A DNA stretch of 64,000 nt from positions 67,595,984 to 67,659,983 of the forward strand of contig NC_080046.1 in the NCBI RefSeq assembly GCF_012489685.1, read 5' to 3'. The translations under genes and the position numbers were made by a program. Below are positions 41,369 through 53,732 of this stretch, piece by piece. The DNA is from Lotus japonicus. Taxonomy: Eukaryota; Streptophyta; Magnoliopsida; Fabales; Fabaceae. The notes under the pieces were generated by a model, which was not told where the DNA came from, searched no databases, and was given only the letters and a program-made list of their open reading frames with translations. Position 1 is the stretch's first letter, and each line of letters begins with the position of its first letter.

Positions 41369-42695
41369 GACTTAATACATCAGAAGGCCCCTGGAATTGT
41401 AAAAGGAATCAAATCCAGAGCCTGCAATTTTTTTTCATCAAATTGGGTCTCTAGGAAATTTTTTTTTAATTCATTTAAGGAAAAAGTGTGTCTGATGCTG
41501 AAGTGCCTTCAATTTTAGCCTACTCAGCTTTTCCACGTGACATTTTAAAATTTTTTTAATTGAAAAAATTCTAAAACTTAATTTTTTAAATCCAACTCAT
41601 ATATTAAAGCATAAATAAAAAATAAAAACTTAATAAAAACCTAAATCTAATTAAAAAAAAACCTAATCTAATAAAATACTCTCTCCTCCTCATATAAAAA
41701 AACCTAACCTAACAAAATATAATATAAAAAAACCTAATCATCTTCTGGAACCTTCCTCCTCCACTTTCTCCTAATCAAAATTCAATTGAATACAAAACCC
41801 CTCGTGTCCCTTTCCCCTACCCTGTAATGCTACTGAGGAAAAAACCCCAGATTGAAGCTCTAAGAGAGGAAGAGGATTCTGGGATGGAGGCTTTGAAACA
41901 AGAAACGCAGCAGCGCTATGGTGGTGGTGCGATTTGTTGGGCTTGGCGGCACTGGCGAGGACTTCAGAGGAGGCTTGTTTGACGGTCTCGGTGGATCTGG
42001 TGAGCATCTGGACGACTTGCTTGAAGGAGGTGTCAGCTTGCACGAAGGTAGTCGGGTATGGGGTGGCGGATTCGGATCTGGTGATGGGTTTCTAATGAAG
42101 GTAGTCGGGCATGGGGTGTCAGCTTGCACGAAGGTAGTCGGGTATGGGTGTCAACTTGCATTGTTGCTGGCGCTGCTGCTGCTTGAGCTGCGAGGTGATG
42201 GGAGAAGGTGGTGGTGATGGTTGTTGTTTCTTGGGGATTTGGAATCCATGGTTGACTGGTTGTTGTTCTTGGTGATGGAGGAGGAAGGAGAGCTTGGTTT
42301 CTTGTCTGGGTTCAATTTGGGGATGGGGAAGATTTGTAATTGGGTTCAATATGGGGATGAAAGGGTTTAATTAGGGATGAGTTATAATTAGATTATTAGG
42401 TTAGTTTATTATTTAGATTATTAGATTGTTTAGTTAAGGATTATTAAATTAGGTTTTTTTTTAGTTTTTAATTTTTTTTCTGATTAAGTAATTGAGTTGG
42501 AATTAAAAAAAATTAATTAAAAAAATTTATAAAAGCCACGTGTAATTGATGACTAGGACAAAATTGAGATCTGGCAGCGTTTGGCCTTAATTGAATTAAA
42601 AAAAAATTCCTAGGGACTCAATTTGATGCAAAAAATTTTCAGACCCTGGATTTGATTCCCTTTACAATTACAGGGACCTTCTGATGTATTAAGCC
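41369..42695. mobile_element. Mutator-like element (MULE) with long TIRs and captured gene fragment
   Basis: The 1327-bp segment is flanked by an exact 9-bp duplication, taatattta (41360-41368 and 42696-42704). Its ends are long inverted repeats: the first roughly 110 bp match well, opening (g)cttaatacatcagaagg, and weaker similarity continues inward for perhaps 300 bp. The GC-richer centre (about 41760-42350) holds a VQ-motif gene fragment and no transposase. Long TIRs plus a 9-bp duplication are typical of Mutator elements, and host gene capture makes it a Pack-MULE candidate. Confidence 0.8.
41771..42349 (-). pseudogene. VQ-motif protein gene fragment captured in the MULE
   Basis: On the - strand one frame reads FVQADTSFKQVVQMLTRST, which carries the VQ core (FxxxVQxLT) of plant VQ proteins, cofactors of WRKY transcription factors. 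The usual Gly after LT is Arg here. The VQ core lies at about 41996-42025. Upstream, 42119-42349 in another frame is Pro/Gln-rich with QLKQQQRQQQ, like the N-terminus of such proteins, so the copy is frameshifted. The TTFVQADT coding unit is present three times between about 42030 and 42160, a local duplication not expected in the parent gene. No full-length protein can be made. Confidence 0.62.
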
Positions 42696-43448
42696 TAATA
42701 TTTAAGATAAGTGAAATTCACAACTCACTTATTTTAAATATTATTGGTCCAGCCAAAACTTTTAATTTAATTAACCTAAACTCTTTTAAGTTCATTTACA
42801 CAACTCTTTTTATAAATTTTAAAATTTTATTTTTTGCCATCACAAATAACTATTAGTTATTTTACGTACACCGATGATACATATAGATTAAATACAAAGT
42901 AGATATGATCATATGATACGATCCTCTATCTATGAGACATTAGGGTTAGTGAGAAATTCCCAAAAAAGGGTAGACATGATATGATGAGTGCAAAAGGGAG
43001 TAAATGGGTACCATGAATCCATGAATATGAGCCTAGAGTAGGATGGTAAATAATTGGATGTTCCACTCCAGCTATGATATTATAGAATTGACCTTGATGT
43101 ATATTGTGGGGCTTGAATTGGTGGAAATCCATGTCACATTCGAATGGGTTTGTCCCCCCCCTGTCCTTCTAGTAATATCATTGTCACTCATGCGCCCTCT
43201 TTCATTTTTTTTTATATTAATCTCTTTAATTTGTAGATCGATCTCAAAGAATACTGAATACATATATTACTTTCCAACTCATTCTCCATGCTGCAGATAT
43301 ATATCATTCACTCAAAGCTTTGCTTCCTCATCGGAATAGAGTAATCAGATTCCTATTTTATTTAGTCAATTACATAATCTTATGTCTATCGCATGATTTT
43401 AGAACCAAATAGTGTGCATATACCTATATATATATGTTCTGTTTTTGG

Positions 43449-43483
<35 letters not shown>

Positions 43484-44495
43484 TCTGGTTTGTAACTCTG
43501 TATTGCACATGCTTCTAGTTCCCCTTAGATCAGTTAATTGCATACTCCTCTTTTAGTTTATTACTCTATGTACCTCTTTTCAATTAACTGCCTTGAATTA
43601 AACATCTCCGGACTGAAATTGTCTTCCATATAACCCATAGGATATGGCTACAAAAATCAGCAGATACAATAAGATTTTAGGTTTTCTTAAGGATTTTAAC
43701 CTTCTTGAGAAAATAGCCAAATGTGAAGCTGTTACCAGTTTATTAAATATTTTTCTTATATATATGATATAATTTGAGAAAAAAAAAAACTACTGGACGA
43801 CAACAGTTACAAACGTGTACATAAACAAACAAAAGAAAAGTAAAATTTCAGAAAATAATTAATAAAATTGTAATTATTTTATATAGAATAGAATCTATAA
43901 AATTTAAATAAACAATATCTTTTTTTTGATAATATAAGTAAACAATATCTTGAGTTTTATTTTTTGCATGATATTTATTGTTTTGTTTAAAATGCCCAAT
44001 AAATAATAAAAAGAATAATTATAATTTAAGGGTTTCTTTTATTTATTTTAAAAATATATAAAATTAACTCTTAATAGATTTTATCTTTCCGATGTAAAAA
44101 AAAAACTCTTAATAGATTTCATATAATAGCACCTACTTTTGATTTTGGTCAAACAAACACCTCTTATATTTTTGAACCCAGCATTTTCTGGGCCCAATTT
44201 GGATACCTCAACATAACAGCACGTTTTTTTCTTTTATGTCCAGATATGATAGAACGTCTAAAATTTAAACATTGCGAAGCCCAATCATGTATAGTAACTA
44301 GCTAGGCCTGATTTGCATGAGTTGGTTCATCTGTTTTTTGGGTCAACCAATAACAATTCATTCAGACTCTTTCGAACAAAACCCAAAAAAAGAGTGTGAC
44401 AATTCTTTTTCCACCATAAACACATCTATTTTGTGTTATTTCCCTTAATTAAAAAAATAAAGAATAGATTTCCATAATACCTTTTTCAACGGGAG
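42696..44495. other. AT-rich intergenic sequence, no gene recognised
   Basis: Only short ORFs without recognisable motifs, A/T runs and a (TA)n(TG)n microsatellite at 43449-43482. Confidence 0.5.
43449..43482. repeat. Compound (TA)n(TG)n microsatellite
   Basis: About 10 TA units followed by about 7 TG units. Confidence 0.9.
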
Positions 44496-44666
44496 AAACT
44501 TAGATCAAGTTCCTTAAATCCATTTTATCAAGTTTACCAATTATGTGATGTCACATGTGCAACAATTTCTAAATATAAATGTCATTTATTAAGAATTTAT
44601 TGTCAAAATTTGAAAAATTACACATAAACTTGATAGAATTGAGGTAAGGAACTTGATCTAAGTTTT
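44496..44666. mobile_element. Foldback MITE, about 171 bp
   Basis: The left arm opens aaacttagatcaagttcctt and the right arm ends aaggaacttgatctaagttt, inverted repeats of about 42 bp with a few mismatches around a 90-bp centre. No coding capacity. The target duplication is unclear. Confidence 0.72.
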
Positions 44667-46274
44667 ATCCTTTCATAACGTGCTCGTTTTGTTGATGGCT
44701 TTTTTTGTTATTATCAAATAATCAGATAGTCAATGGCAATGCAATTAGACATGGACACTCAGCACTAGGGATTGAAGAGTATGTGTGCATTGGGTTCATC
44801 GAGATGAAAACTCAACAGCAAATTGACTTGCTAAGTATGGGCACCTTTTGTCCCCGTGTGTTCGTTTTATTTCTCAGCCGACGAGTGAACTTCAGCTTCT
44901 TCTCCTGAAAGATTCTCTAGTTGTGCCCCTGTTTCTTTTTGTTCTAAATTATTAATTTTCCGATGTAAAAAAATAAAGACATGAACACATGCAACGCATG
45001 GGTGCCATAATTTTTTTCAGAATTTATAATTTTTTCAACGATATTCAATATAATAATGCGTCATTGATACACAAAATAATAACCAAATGAAAATTATAAC
45101 ATACATTTTTAAATTCACATCACATAATTTTATTAGTTGGGACATTAGTTGAAACGTAATATGAATGGAATGGAAGAAAGATATAAAAGGAATGTGAAAG
45201 AAAAATTAGAGTTGGTATTGAATTATTGTATGGTATCGAAAGTGTTACAGTATTATATATTTTAAGGGAAGTAAATAAAAAGGAGAGATTACCATAATGT
45301 GAAACTTGCATGAAAGGAGCGGCAAGTTGGGGGTGTCATCATGAGCTGAACCGGCAGAAGTAGAAGCAGGGGAAAAACAGAGCATGAACGTGACAGAGAT
45401 GTGAGTTTTATCATAAAACATTGGTGGTGCATTGCACATTTGCACATCATGCTCATGAGTCATGATCAACTTAACCAATTATACTATCTTGTTTGGATTA
45501 TGAAGAAATTCTTTGTTGTAAAAGTCAAGGTTGCTTAAGATGGACACTTTTATGCTTCAATCTGTTTTTCAACATTTTCTTTAGTGCGCTTTCTTGTCAT
45601 GGGGCCATATCTTCTTTTCTTTAAAACATGTCTTACATGCAAATGGCAAACAGTGTGTGTAATTTAATTCTTTTTCAAATAACTGAAAAAAATTGACACT
45701 CTTATTATTTGTATTACTTTAAATGCAAGTTCTGAAAATCTGAGAAGTAAGGACCCCACAATTTGTCCGTGTCAACTGGTCAATAATTATTGATGGTAGT
45801 TCTTACATTTGTCATCTAAAACCAATTGATTGTCATCCTATATGGGACTGAAAGTGATGTTTGTGTCTATTTCCCTCCCATTCTCCTCAAATCCATCTCT
45901 TTTTACCAGTGTTATGAAGTGCATGTTTTTTTTTAACTTTTTTACAATTGATCAGTACATTTTTTTACAGGCAAATGTTAGTGGTTAGTTGTTAGTAATT
46001 ATAAATGCTCATCATCAGAGTTCGAATCTTGGACCTCCATCTCCAACACTTATTTTTACCCTTAGCTCAACCAAGTGAGCTACCCGTCCTACCCGATCAG
46101 GAAATGCATGATGTTAAAATTTTGGTGTACAGTCACAAAACCTAAAAAAAATTGTTTACGTTCATCTTGGTTTACGATCCTGTATAAGATAAGCATTAAT
46201 ATTTCTCAACTGGTGTGATTGTCTTGACAAAAGATATTTAAGCTGAGCATTTGTTTTGAACACAATTAAATTTA
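44667..46274. other. Intergenic, no gene recognised
   Basis: AT-rich with small ORFs only. 44988-45000 resembles a decayed Helitron hairpin, and a tRNA B-box-like gttcgaatc near 46020 may be a SINE remnant; neither is secure. Confidence 0.45.
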
Positions 46275-46279
46275 TTATT

Positions 46280-46677
46280 TGTTAGGTACCAGATTAAACA
46301 GGAAATAGAAAAGGAAATAGACTGGAAATTGTATTGATAGTGCATTGAATCATCTGGTGGAAACCAGAAGCAGTGTTTGAAGAAGGTTACAAGAAGAAAA
46401 TGCAGAAAGTAAAGATAATAGAGCAAATTCGAGAATGCTCCAGCTCTCCCAAGTCCTAGCCAAAATCAGCCTACCTCACTCTCTCTCCGTAACAAACTTA
46501 TATTTCCCTAGCTAGCAGCTGTGGTCCCATTCTCATCATTTAGGATCTGCCAGCTCACATGTGGTTATTTGGGGAATCATAGCTTCTAGAACATTAGTCA
46601 TCTTAGTCATCAGATGTTGCTTGGGCCTCCTAGTATAAGTCTTGCCAAACCTGGGCCTAAGGTTTGGGTTTGCAACA
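46280..46677 (-). repeat. 3' LTR of element E
   Basis: Starts tgttaggtacc and ends gcaaca. The polyprotein frame runs into it as far as 46536. Confidence 0.93.
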
Positions 46678-49600
46678 TCTCTCCCCCCTTGAAAACTCAG
46701 CTTGTCCTCAAGTTGATGGTCAGGAAATTGGTCCAGCAATCTACTGAAATCTTCCCATGAATCTTCAAATGTAGGAAGATTTTTCCACCTAACTAAGACC
46801 TCAAGATCCCCAGTTCTGTTTTCTCTGGTGTCCATTATAGCATTTGGTTCAACCTTCAATTCTCAGTCTTCAGTAAGATTAGCTGGTAAAGGCTGGCTAA
46901 TAACCCCTGCATTCACAGCTTTCTTGAGTAGGGAGATATGAAAAACTGGATGCACTTGACTTCCCTCTGGTAGTTGCAGCCTATAAGCAGCAGGGTTGAT
47001 TTTTTCTATGATTGGATAAGGGTCATAATACCTTGGGCTTAATTTCTGATTACTTCTCTTTGCCAAACTCTTGAGCTTATAAGGCTGAATTTTCAAATAT
47101 ACCAGATCTCCCACCACATACTGAACATCCCTTCTATGCTTGTTAGCCTGTTGTTTCATTCTGTTTTGTGCCTTTTCTAAATTACTTTTCAACTCATCTA
47201 GAATCATATTCCTTTCAGCAGTCAGCTTTTCTACTTCATCCACTGATGTCAAAGAGTCATTCCCTCTAACAATCACTGGAGGTTCTCTTCCATATAAAGC
47301 CTTGAAAGGAGTGGTTTTGATGGCAGAATGGTAATTGGTGTTATACCAATATTCTGCCCAGCTCAGCCACTTAGGCCACTGTTTAGGTTTTGATCCAGTT
47401 ACACACCTTAGGTAAGTCTCAACACATCTATTAACCACCTCAGTTTGCCCATCTGTTTGTGGGTGATAGGCATAACTGAATTTCAATTTTGTACTAGCTA
47501 GCTTGAACAATTCTGACCAAAATGTGCTTAAGAAAACCCTGTCTCTATCTGACACAATGGAAGTAGGAAACCCATGTAATTTCACGATCTCTTTGATGAA
47601 CACTTCTGCAACTTCCTTGGCATGATAAGGATGTGAAAGTGCAATGAAATGTGCATACTTTGTAAATCTATCTACCACTACCAGAATAATGTCCTTACCC
47701 ATTGCTTTAGGGAGTCCCCCAATGAAGTCCATGGAGATGTCTGACCATCCTTGAGAAGGAATTGGTAATGGTTGGAGATATCCTGCAGGGTTAAGTGCCT
47801 CATATTTGTTCCTCTGACAGACTTCACACATTTGCACAAAGTTCTGAATGTCTAATTTCATGCCTTCCCAGTAAAAGAGAGCTGAAATCCTCTTGTAAGT
47901 TCTGAAAATACCAGCATGACCTCCTATAGATGTGTCATGAAACTCTTTTAGGATGGTGAGTATTTTACTTGAGCCTTTAGGAGGAACAATTCTGTCTTTG
48001 TACAGTAGTTTTCCTCTCTTTAATTGAAAACCAGCAAAAATGTTCCCATGGGTGGCTATCTCTTGCATGATTTTTCTGTACCTTTCATCTTCTAATAGCT
48101 CAGCTTCTAGATCATCCCATTCAGTACATTGAACTGAAGAAATTGCAGAGAATTGTAGCTTTCTTGATAAAGCATCAGCTGCTTTGTTCTCCACCCCAGG
48201 CTTGTATTTAATTTCAAAGTCATAACCCATCAATTTGGACATCCATTTTTGTTGATCTTCTCCCATTAGTCTTTGGTCTGCTAGGAATCTCAAACTTCTC
48301 TGGTCAGTGTGTATAACAAACTTACTGCCAAGAAGGTAATGTCTCCATTTTTGCACAGTCAGTACTACAACCATTAATTCCCTTTCATACACAGATTTTG
48401 CTTGAGCTCGGTTGGATAGAGTCTTGCTCATATAAGCAACTGGCCTCCCTTCTTGCATAAGGACTGCTCCTAGCCCTTTTCCTGAAGCATCTGTTTCTAA
48501 GATGAAAGGCTTATCAAAATTGGGTGGTGCAAGGACAGGAATAGTGGTCATCACTTCCTTCAACCTGTTAAATGCCTTGGTTGCTTCTTCACCCCAAGTG
48601 AAGCTATTCTTCTTGAGTAATTGGTTGAGGGGCTGTGCTAGCTTGCTGTAGTTCTTAACAAATCTTTTGTAGTATCATGTCAATCCTAGGAACCCTCTTA
48701 GTCCCTTTACCTCCTTAGGAATTGGCCAATCCAACATATCCTGAATCTTACTAGGATCAGCTGCAACACCTGCTTGTGATATGACATGCCCCAAGTAAAT
48801 GATCTCTTGTTGACCAAAAAGCACTTCTTCTGGTTAGCAACTAGATGATTCTCCTTCAAAACTTGTAGGACAATCCTTAGGTGTTCCTTGTGTAAGTCTT
48901 CATTCTGGCTGTAGATGAGTATATCATCAAAGAATACTAGCACAAACTTCCTCAGATAAGGTCTCAACACTTGGTTCATGAGAGCTTGAAATGTAGATGG
49001 AGCATTTGTTAGTCCAAATGGAAGAACCAGATACTCATAATGACCCTCATGGGTCCTAAAAGCAGTTTTGGGAATATCCTCTTCCTTCATCCTAATTTGA
49101 TGGTATCCTGATTTTAAATCTAGCTTAAAGAAAACCGCAGCAGCACCAATTTCATCCAACAGTTCATTAATAATAGGAATAGGGAATTTGTCTGGAACAG
49201 TAGCCTTATTGAGGGCTCTATAGTCTACACAAAGTCTCCACCCTCCATCTTTCTTTTTGACAAGAATAGCAGGACTACTGAAAGGACTAGTGCTTGGCCT
49301 AATGATTCCAGATTTCAACATGTCCTTAATCAGCTTTTCAATTTCATTTTTCTGATAAAAGGGGTACCTGTATGGCCTGATGTTGGGAATTGAAACCCCA
49401 TCATGTAGTTGTATAGCATGGTCAGTAGCTCTCCTTGGAGGTAGTCCCTTTGGCTCCTGGAAAACTTCAGGATACTCTTCTAGAATTACTCTCATTCCTT
49501 CTGAAATCTCAGCTACTGTTTTTGTTTCATCTTCCTTGCACTTATAGGATAAGTAGTATCCTTCTGCTGCTAGTTGCTCTGTGATTTTTATTGATTTCCA

Positions 49601-51259
49601 GTTAGCTTCCACCTTGCACTTAGATGGTTCCCCTTGCAGAACCAGCTTCTGCCCTTGAGAATACCATTGTATAATAAGGTCCTGAAAGTTTGCTTCAATA
49701 TTTCCCAGGCTAGCGAGCCAATCCATTCCCAAAACCAGTTCTGTTCCACCCAATCCCAGTATGAAAAAGTGTTGCATAATTGGAATTCCCTAAACTTCCA
49801 GTTTCAGGTTCTTACACACTCCATAATTTCTTTCTTTGGCCCCATTCCCCACCTCTACAACATACTCAGAAGTGGCTATGACTGGAATTTCTAATTCAGC
49901 CACCAAATCTTGTGAGATAAAGTTACTCGTTGCCCCACAATCAATTAGAATCAAGATTTCTCTTTCTCCTATTTGCCCCTTGACTTTGAATGATCTATTA
50001 GAGGTCAAGCCTTCCTTACTGTTCAAAGATAGCTGAAGAACCTTGCCTTCCAACACGAATTCTCCATCCTCAGCTTCCTCAAACACTTCTTTTTCTTCCT
50101 CCTCCTCCTTTACTTCCATGAGGATTAGCTGGTAATTTTTCATGGAGCAAACATGTTCCCTTCCCCACTTTTCCCCACACTTAAAACATAATCCCTTTCT
50201 ACTTCTCTCTTGTAATTCATTTTGGCTCAATCTTTGTCCTCCATTCCACTTCTTTTCTAGGGGTTTCCCTTCAGTTTCAGAGTTTCCAGGGTTTACCTTA
50301 TTCTGTGCTTGCTTCCCTTCATTGTCCTGATTTCCAGCTCCTCCTTTGGACTGAGAACTTACATAAAAATTTGGAAATCTTCCTCTGTTTTCCCCAAACT
50401 GGGAAAATTCTTTCCCCTATCCCTCCTTTGTCTTTCCACCCCCTTTTGTCATCCTCTCTGGATTTACCCCCTTTAATGGCCATATTCTTTTCTTCTAACA
50501 ACAGGGCTCTGTCCATCAGCTCTGCCAGATCTTCAGCAGGGTATAACTTCATCTCCGCCTTGATTTCTTCTTGCAATCCATTCAAGAAACCACCCTTCAG
50601 TACTTCACTATCAACATTCCTCATGGGTGCTACTACCAGCTCAAATTGCTCATGGTACTCCATTACACTCCCCTTCTGTTTGATACTGAACAAGGGACCA
50701 TATGGTTCTGAACCAGTGTTGGTTGGAACCTGCGAATCAGCGCTTGTTTGAAAGGTTCCCAAGCTCGTTCATGGGTTTGCTCCTCCCACCATTGGAACCA
50801 GCTGAGTGCTTGGTCTTCCATGGCTATCATGACGAACTCAATTTTCTCACCTTCCTCCACTCGGCTGAGACGGAAGAACCTTTCGACCTTCGTGATCCAC
50901 CCATATGCGTCGTTGCCGTTGAACATCGGAATGTCCACACGCCGTCCGGTTATAGCCCGCAAATGGTTTCGGTGGTGACGGTGTTCGAAACGCTCTTGAC
51001 TGCGAGTCACAGAGTGTGACCCGGTTCGCGACCCGGTTCGTGACCCGGTGTCAGTTCCTCGAACAGAAACATAACCATCCACTCGTGATGGTCTCCGATG
51101 ACGAGGGGTGTGAGAGCGGCCTCTGGTTCTCCGTCGATCGCGACTCACGAAGAGTCGCCAGAGCTCCTCGAACTGCTCTTGAGCCACCTCCTTCATCTCT
51201 GTGAACGAACGCTCCAAGTTATCCACTCTCGACTCCATAACGCCGCGGGTAAGCACCAT
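46536..51259 (-). pseudogene. gag-pol: Gag-Pol-chromodomain polyprotein of element E, broken
   Basis: Gag starts at 51259 (MVLTRGVMESRVDNLERSF). The frame shifts near 50700 and again between 50319 and 50230. An in-frame stop near 49787 follows the protease region (IDCGATSNFI). RT is open from 49777 with FFDDILIYS but shifts near 48810, and a TGA stop lies near 48674. RNase H (ETDASGKGLGAVL), the integrase zinc finger and the DDE core (HPQTDGQTEVVNRC) are open from 48563 to 46863. A TGA where a Trp is expected then precedes a chromodomain (VLVRWKNLPTFEDSWED). Three of the stops fit G-to-A or C-to-T changes. Not functional as read. Confidence 0.88.
46678..46690 (-). other. Polypurine tract of element E
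   Basis: AAGGGGGGAGAGA on the - strand, adjoining the 3' LTR and inside the polyprotein reading frame. Confidence 0.85.
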
Positions 51260-51282
51260 ACAAGCTCCCTTTTGGATCGGGA

Positions 51283-51294
51283 GCTCTGATACCA
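51283..51294 (-). other. Primer binding site of element E
   Basis: TGGTATCAGAGC on the - strand, initiator methionine tRNA type, one base from the LTR. Confidence 0.9.
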
Positions 51295-51295
51295 A

Positions 51296-51693
51296 TGTTA
51301 GGTACCAGATTAAACAGGAAATAGAAAAGGAAATAGACTGGAAATTGTATTGATAGTGCACTGAATCCTCTGGTGGAAACCAGAAGCAGTGTTTGAAGAA
51401 GGTTACAAGAAGAAAATGCAAAAAGTAAAGATAATAGAGCAAATTCGAGAATGCTCCAGCTCTCCCAAGTCCTAGCCAAAATCAGCCTACCTCACTCTCT
51501 CCCCGTAACAAACTTATATTCCCCTAGCTAGCAGTTGTGGTCCCATTCTCATCATTTAGGATCTGCCAGCTCACAGGTGGTTATTTGGGGAATCATAGCT
51601 TCTAAAACATTAGTGATCTTAGTCATCAGATGTTGCTTGGGCCTCCTAGTATAAGTCTTGCCAAACCTGGGCCTAAGGTTTGGGTTTGCAACA
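51296..51693 (-). repeat. 5' LTR of element E
   Basis: 398 bp, same boundaries as the left copy, followed by ttatt. Confidence 0.93.
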
Positions 51694-53732
51694 TTATTCC
51701 TTCATTCTTTTCTGTAATTACTGTGTTTTGGGGATAAATTATTAAGAAATTAAGGTGTTCTTGTTAGTTAACATAAAATTCTGCACATGGTAATGGTCAT
51801 TGTTTTCTTGACCTCTAGTCTAGTGGTTCTGACAAAAGCAAAGGTTTAGTTTATTTTGTGGTAAACATGAGGAAAGAATAAAAGTGGTCAACATCACCGC
51901 TTTGCTAGCTTTGTTCCTTTCTCCCGATATAACCATTTCTTTCTTCACTTCAATCATGGTTCTTCTGGTACTACTTAGCTGTCAAGTGTCCAACTTTCAT
52001 TCTCTCACTCTCTTTTACTACATACTTATGATCATTACTATTATTTACTTATGTTGTATGAATTGGTATTTGCATGATACTGCACCAGCCTTTTTCGATC
52101 TATTCTTTTAATCAGGGGAGATTTTATGAGATTATGAAAGATTCACAGTGCAATCTTTCTCATGATTACAATTGAAAGAGAGGGGGATTCTAAACATTAG
52201 TTTTACTATCAAAGAGAGAATATAGGCTTTAGTCCTCAAGCCTCGAGTTTCTTTCTCATGATCTTTTAGCATTTCCCGACTTCAATAACTGTTGTGTCAA
52301 TTTTATAGAAATAATTATGTTCATCATGACAAATTGTTGTTTCTCAATGCATATAATTATTAGATTCATATTCATGTAAGGAATGTTGTCATTTGTGTTA
52401 GGAGTGGTTAGAAATTATTGGTTGCACTTGTCCCACCATTAGCCACTATTCACGTGACTTAAAGGCTTGGATTAACTACAACAACAACAACCTTAGATGA
52501 ATGAAATCCAATCTTTAAATATATGACTACTTTTAGATTTTAAAAGCACTTAATTGAAAACCAACTCTTGTTCTGCCTCTCCGGACAGCAAGCCCCATTC
52601 CTTTTTACTTGTTTAAGTTTGTTTCTTCTGACAAGGTATAGTATTCAATAAGATGGACATAGATACAAAAGTGTACCAATAGGATTATCATACAAGTTTG
52701 TCTTTACTTTTTTTATTGGCTATAAAGCTAACTGTGCTGAGCATCATGTTTATGTGAAGCATAATCTCATAGAGAAGTGAGCTCTTGCCTTCAAAGATAC
52801 AAGTTAAGAAACTGAATGTAAGTTTATTCTCTATGGTTAATTTGCATTATTTTCTGTTTACTCACTTGATATGATGGGCATTGTGATAATCTTGCTCTTA
52901 ATGTCTCAACTCCCAATGGCCTTTCTAAATGTTTTACTATGACATACTCTGCTGCATTTTCTGGGAACTTCAACTTCTGCATCTTTCTTACATGTTTTAG
53001 AGTTTCTGTTTTGAGTTTAGTTTGTAATCAATTTGTCTGGCCTTTGTGCAATTTGTTTTTTCGTCATGATTTAAAGCATAAGGTTCTATAGCATGATATG
53101 ATTACTTTAGGCCATGATTATTTCATTAAATTTCTTTACTTGAAGTTTTCATGTTGTCCTGCCTTATAGGACTCCACATGGTTACTCCAGCAGTGTCAAT
53201 GAATTATTTTCTTACTAATGCCTTTAAAATTCATGAGTACTTTAATTTCTCTTCATTTTTCCTGTTTTTAAACTCATATTTGTAGATGCTAAATGATCCA
53301 TTAACTTAATAATGTAGTTTTGACTTTACACTAAACTCTAGTCTTAATTGTAGATCACCTCATGATTTATTTACTGGAGCACTACAAGTTATCCTGTGCT
53401 TGGCGATGTTTGAATCTTGCCTTTGATGATGAAATTGTGGCATAGATGCCTTATAAGAAACGTTTGATGTTACTTTGCATCTTCAGCATTTTCCCATTCT
53501 AATATGAACAACTTTCTCTACAATTCATGCTTTCTATTTTCATTTGTTTCAGGACAGAATTTCTCTTCAAATTAACTTGTATTTAAGAGATCTTACAAGT
53601 CGCAGCCTCATCTGATTTGGCTTCCATGACACTTGTTATTTGCTGCCAGAAATTCTTTATCTTTTCCTTTTCTCATTAGAAGAACAAAAGCAAAACAGAT
53701 TGAAAACTAAGGAAAAATTAGTGATAGATATC
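51694..53732 (+). other. Upstream region of the small membrane-protein gene
   Basis: No ORF of note. T-rich sequence with GT/AG-like sites; a 3' splice-like tttcag at about 53551 suggests 5'-UTR intron sequence. The promoter was not pinpointed. Element E sits about 2 kb upstream of the ATG and may have been inserted into this regulatory region. Confidence 0.4.

Larger units (their letters stand above)
46280..51693 (-). mobile_element. Element E: chromodomain Ty3/Gypsy retrotransposon, degenerate
   Basis: 398-bp LTRs at both ends, flanked by ttatt (46275-46279 and 51694-51698). I count about nine differences (about 2.3%), so this is the oldest complete LTR element of the window apart from the intronic ones. 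PBS and PPT are intact. The polyprotein carries Gag, protease, RT, RNase H, integrase and a chromodomain, with frame changes and stops. The chromodomain and integrase style suggest a Reina-like chromovirus. Confidence 0.92.

Noticed and set aside
44988..45000. Possible third Helitron 3' hairpin (catgc aac gcatg)
   Set aside because: Arms are only 5 bp and no CTRRT follows; at best a decayed copy.
46015..46090. tRNA B-box-like gttcgaatc, possible SINE or tRNA gene
   Set aside because: No A box at proper distance, no cloverleaf and no clear boundaries.
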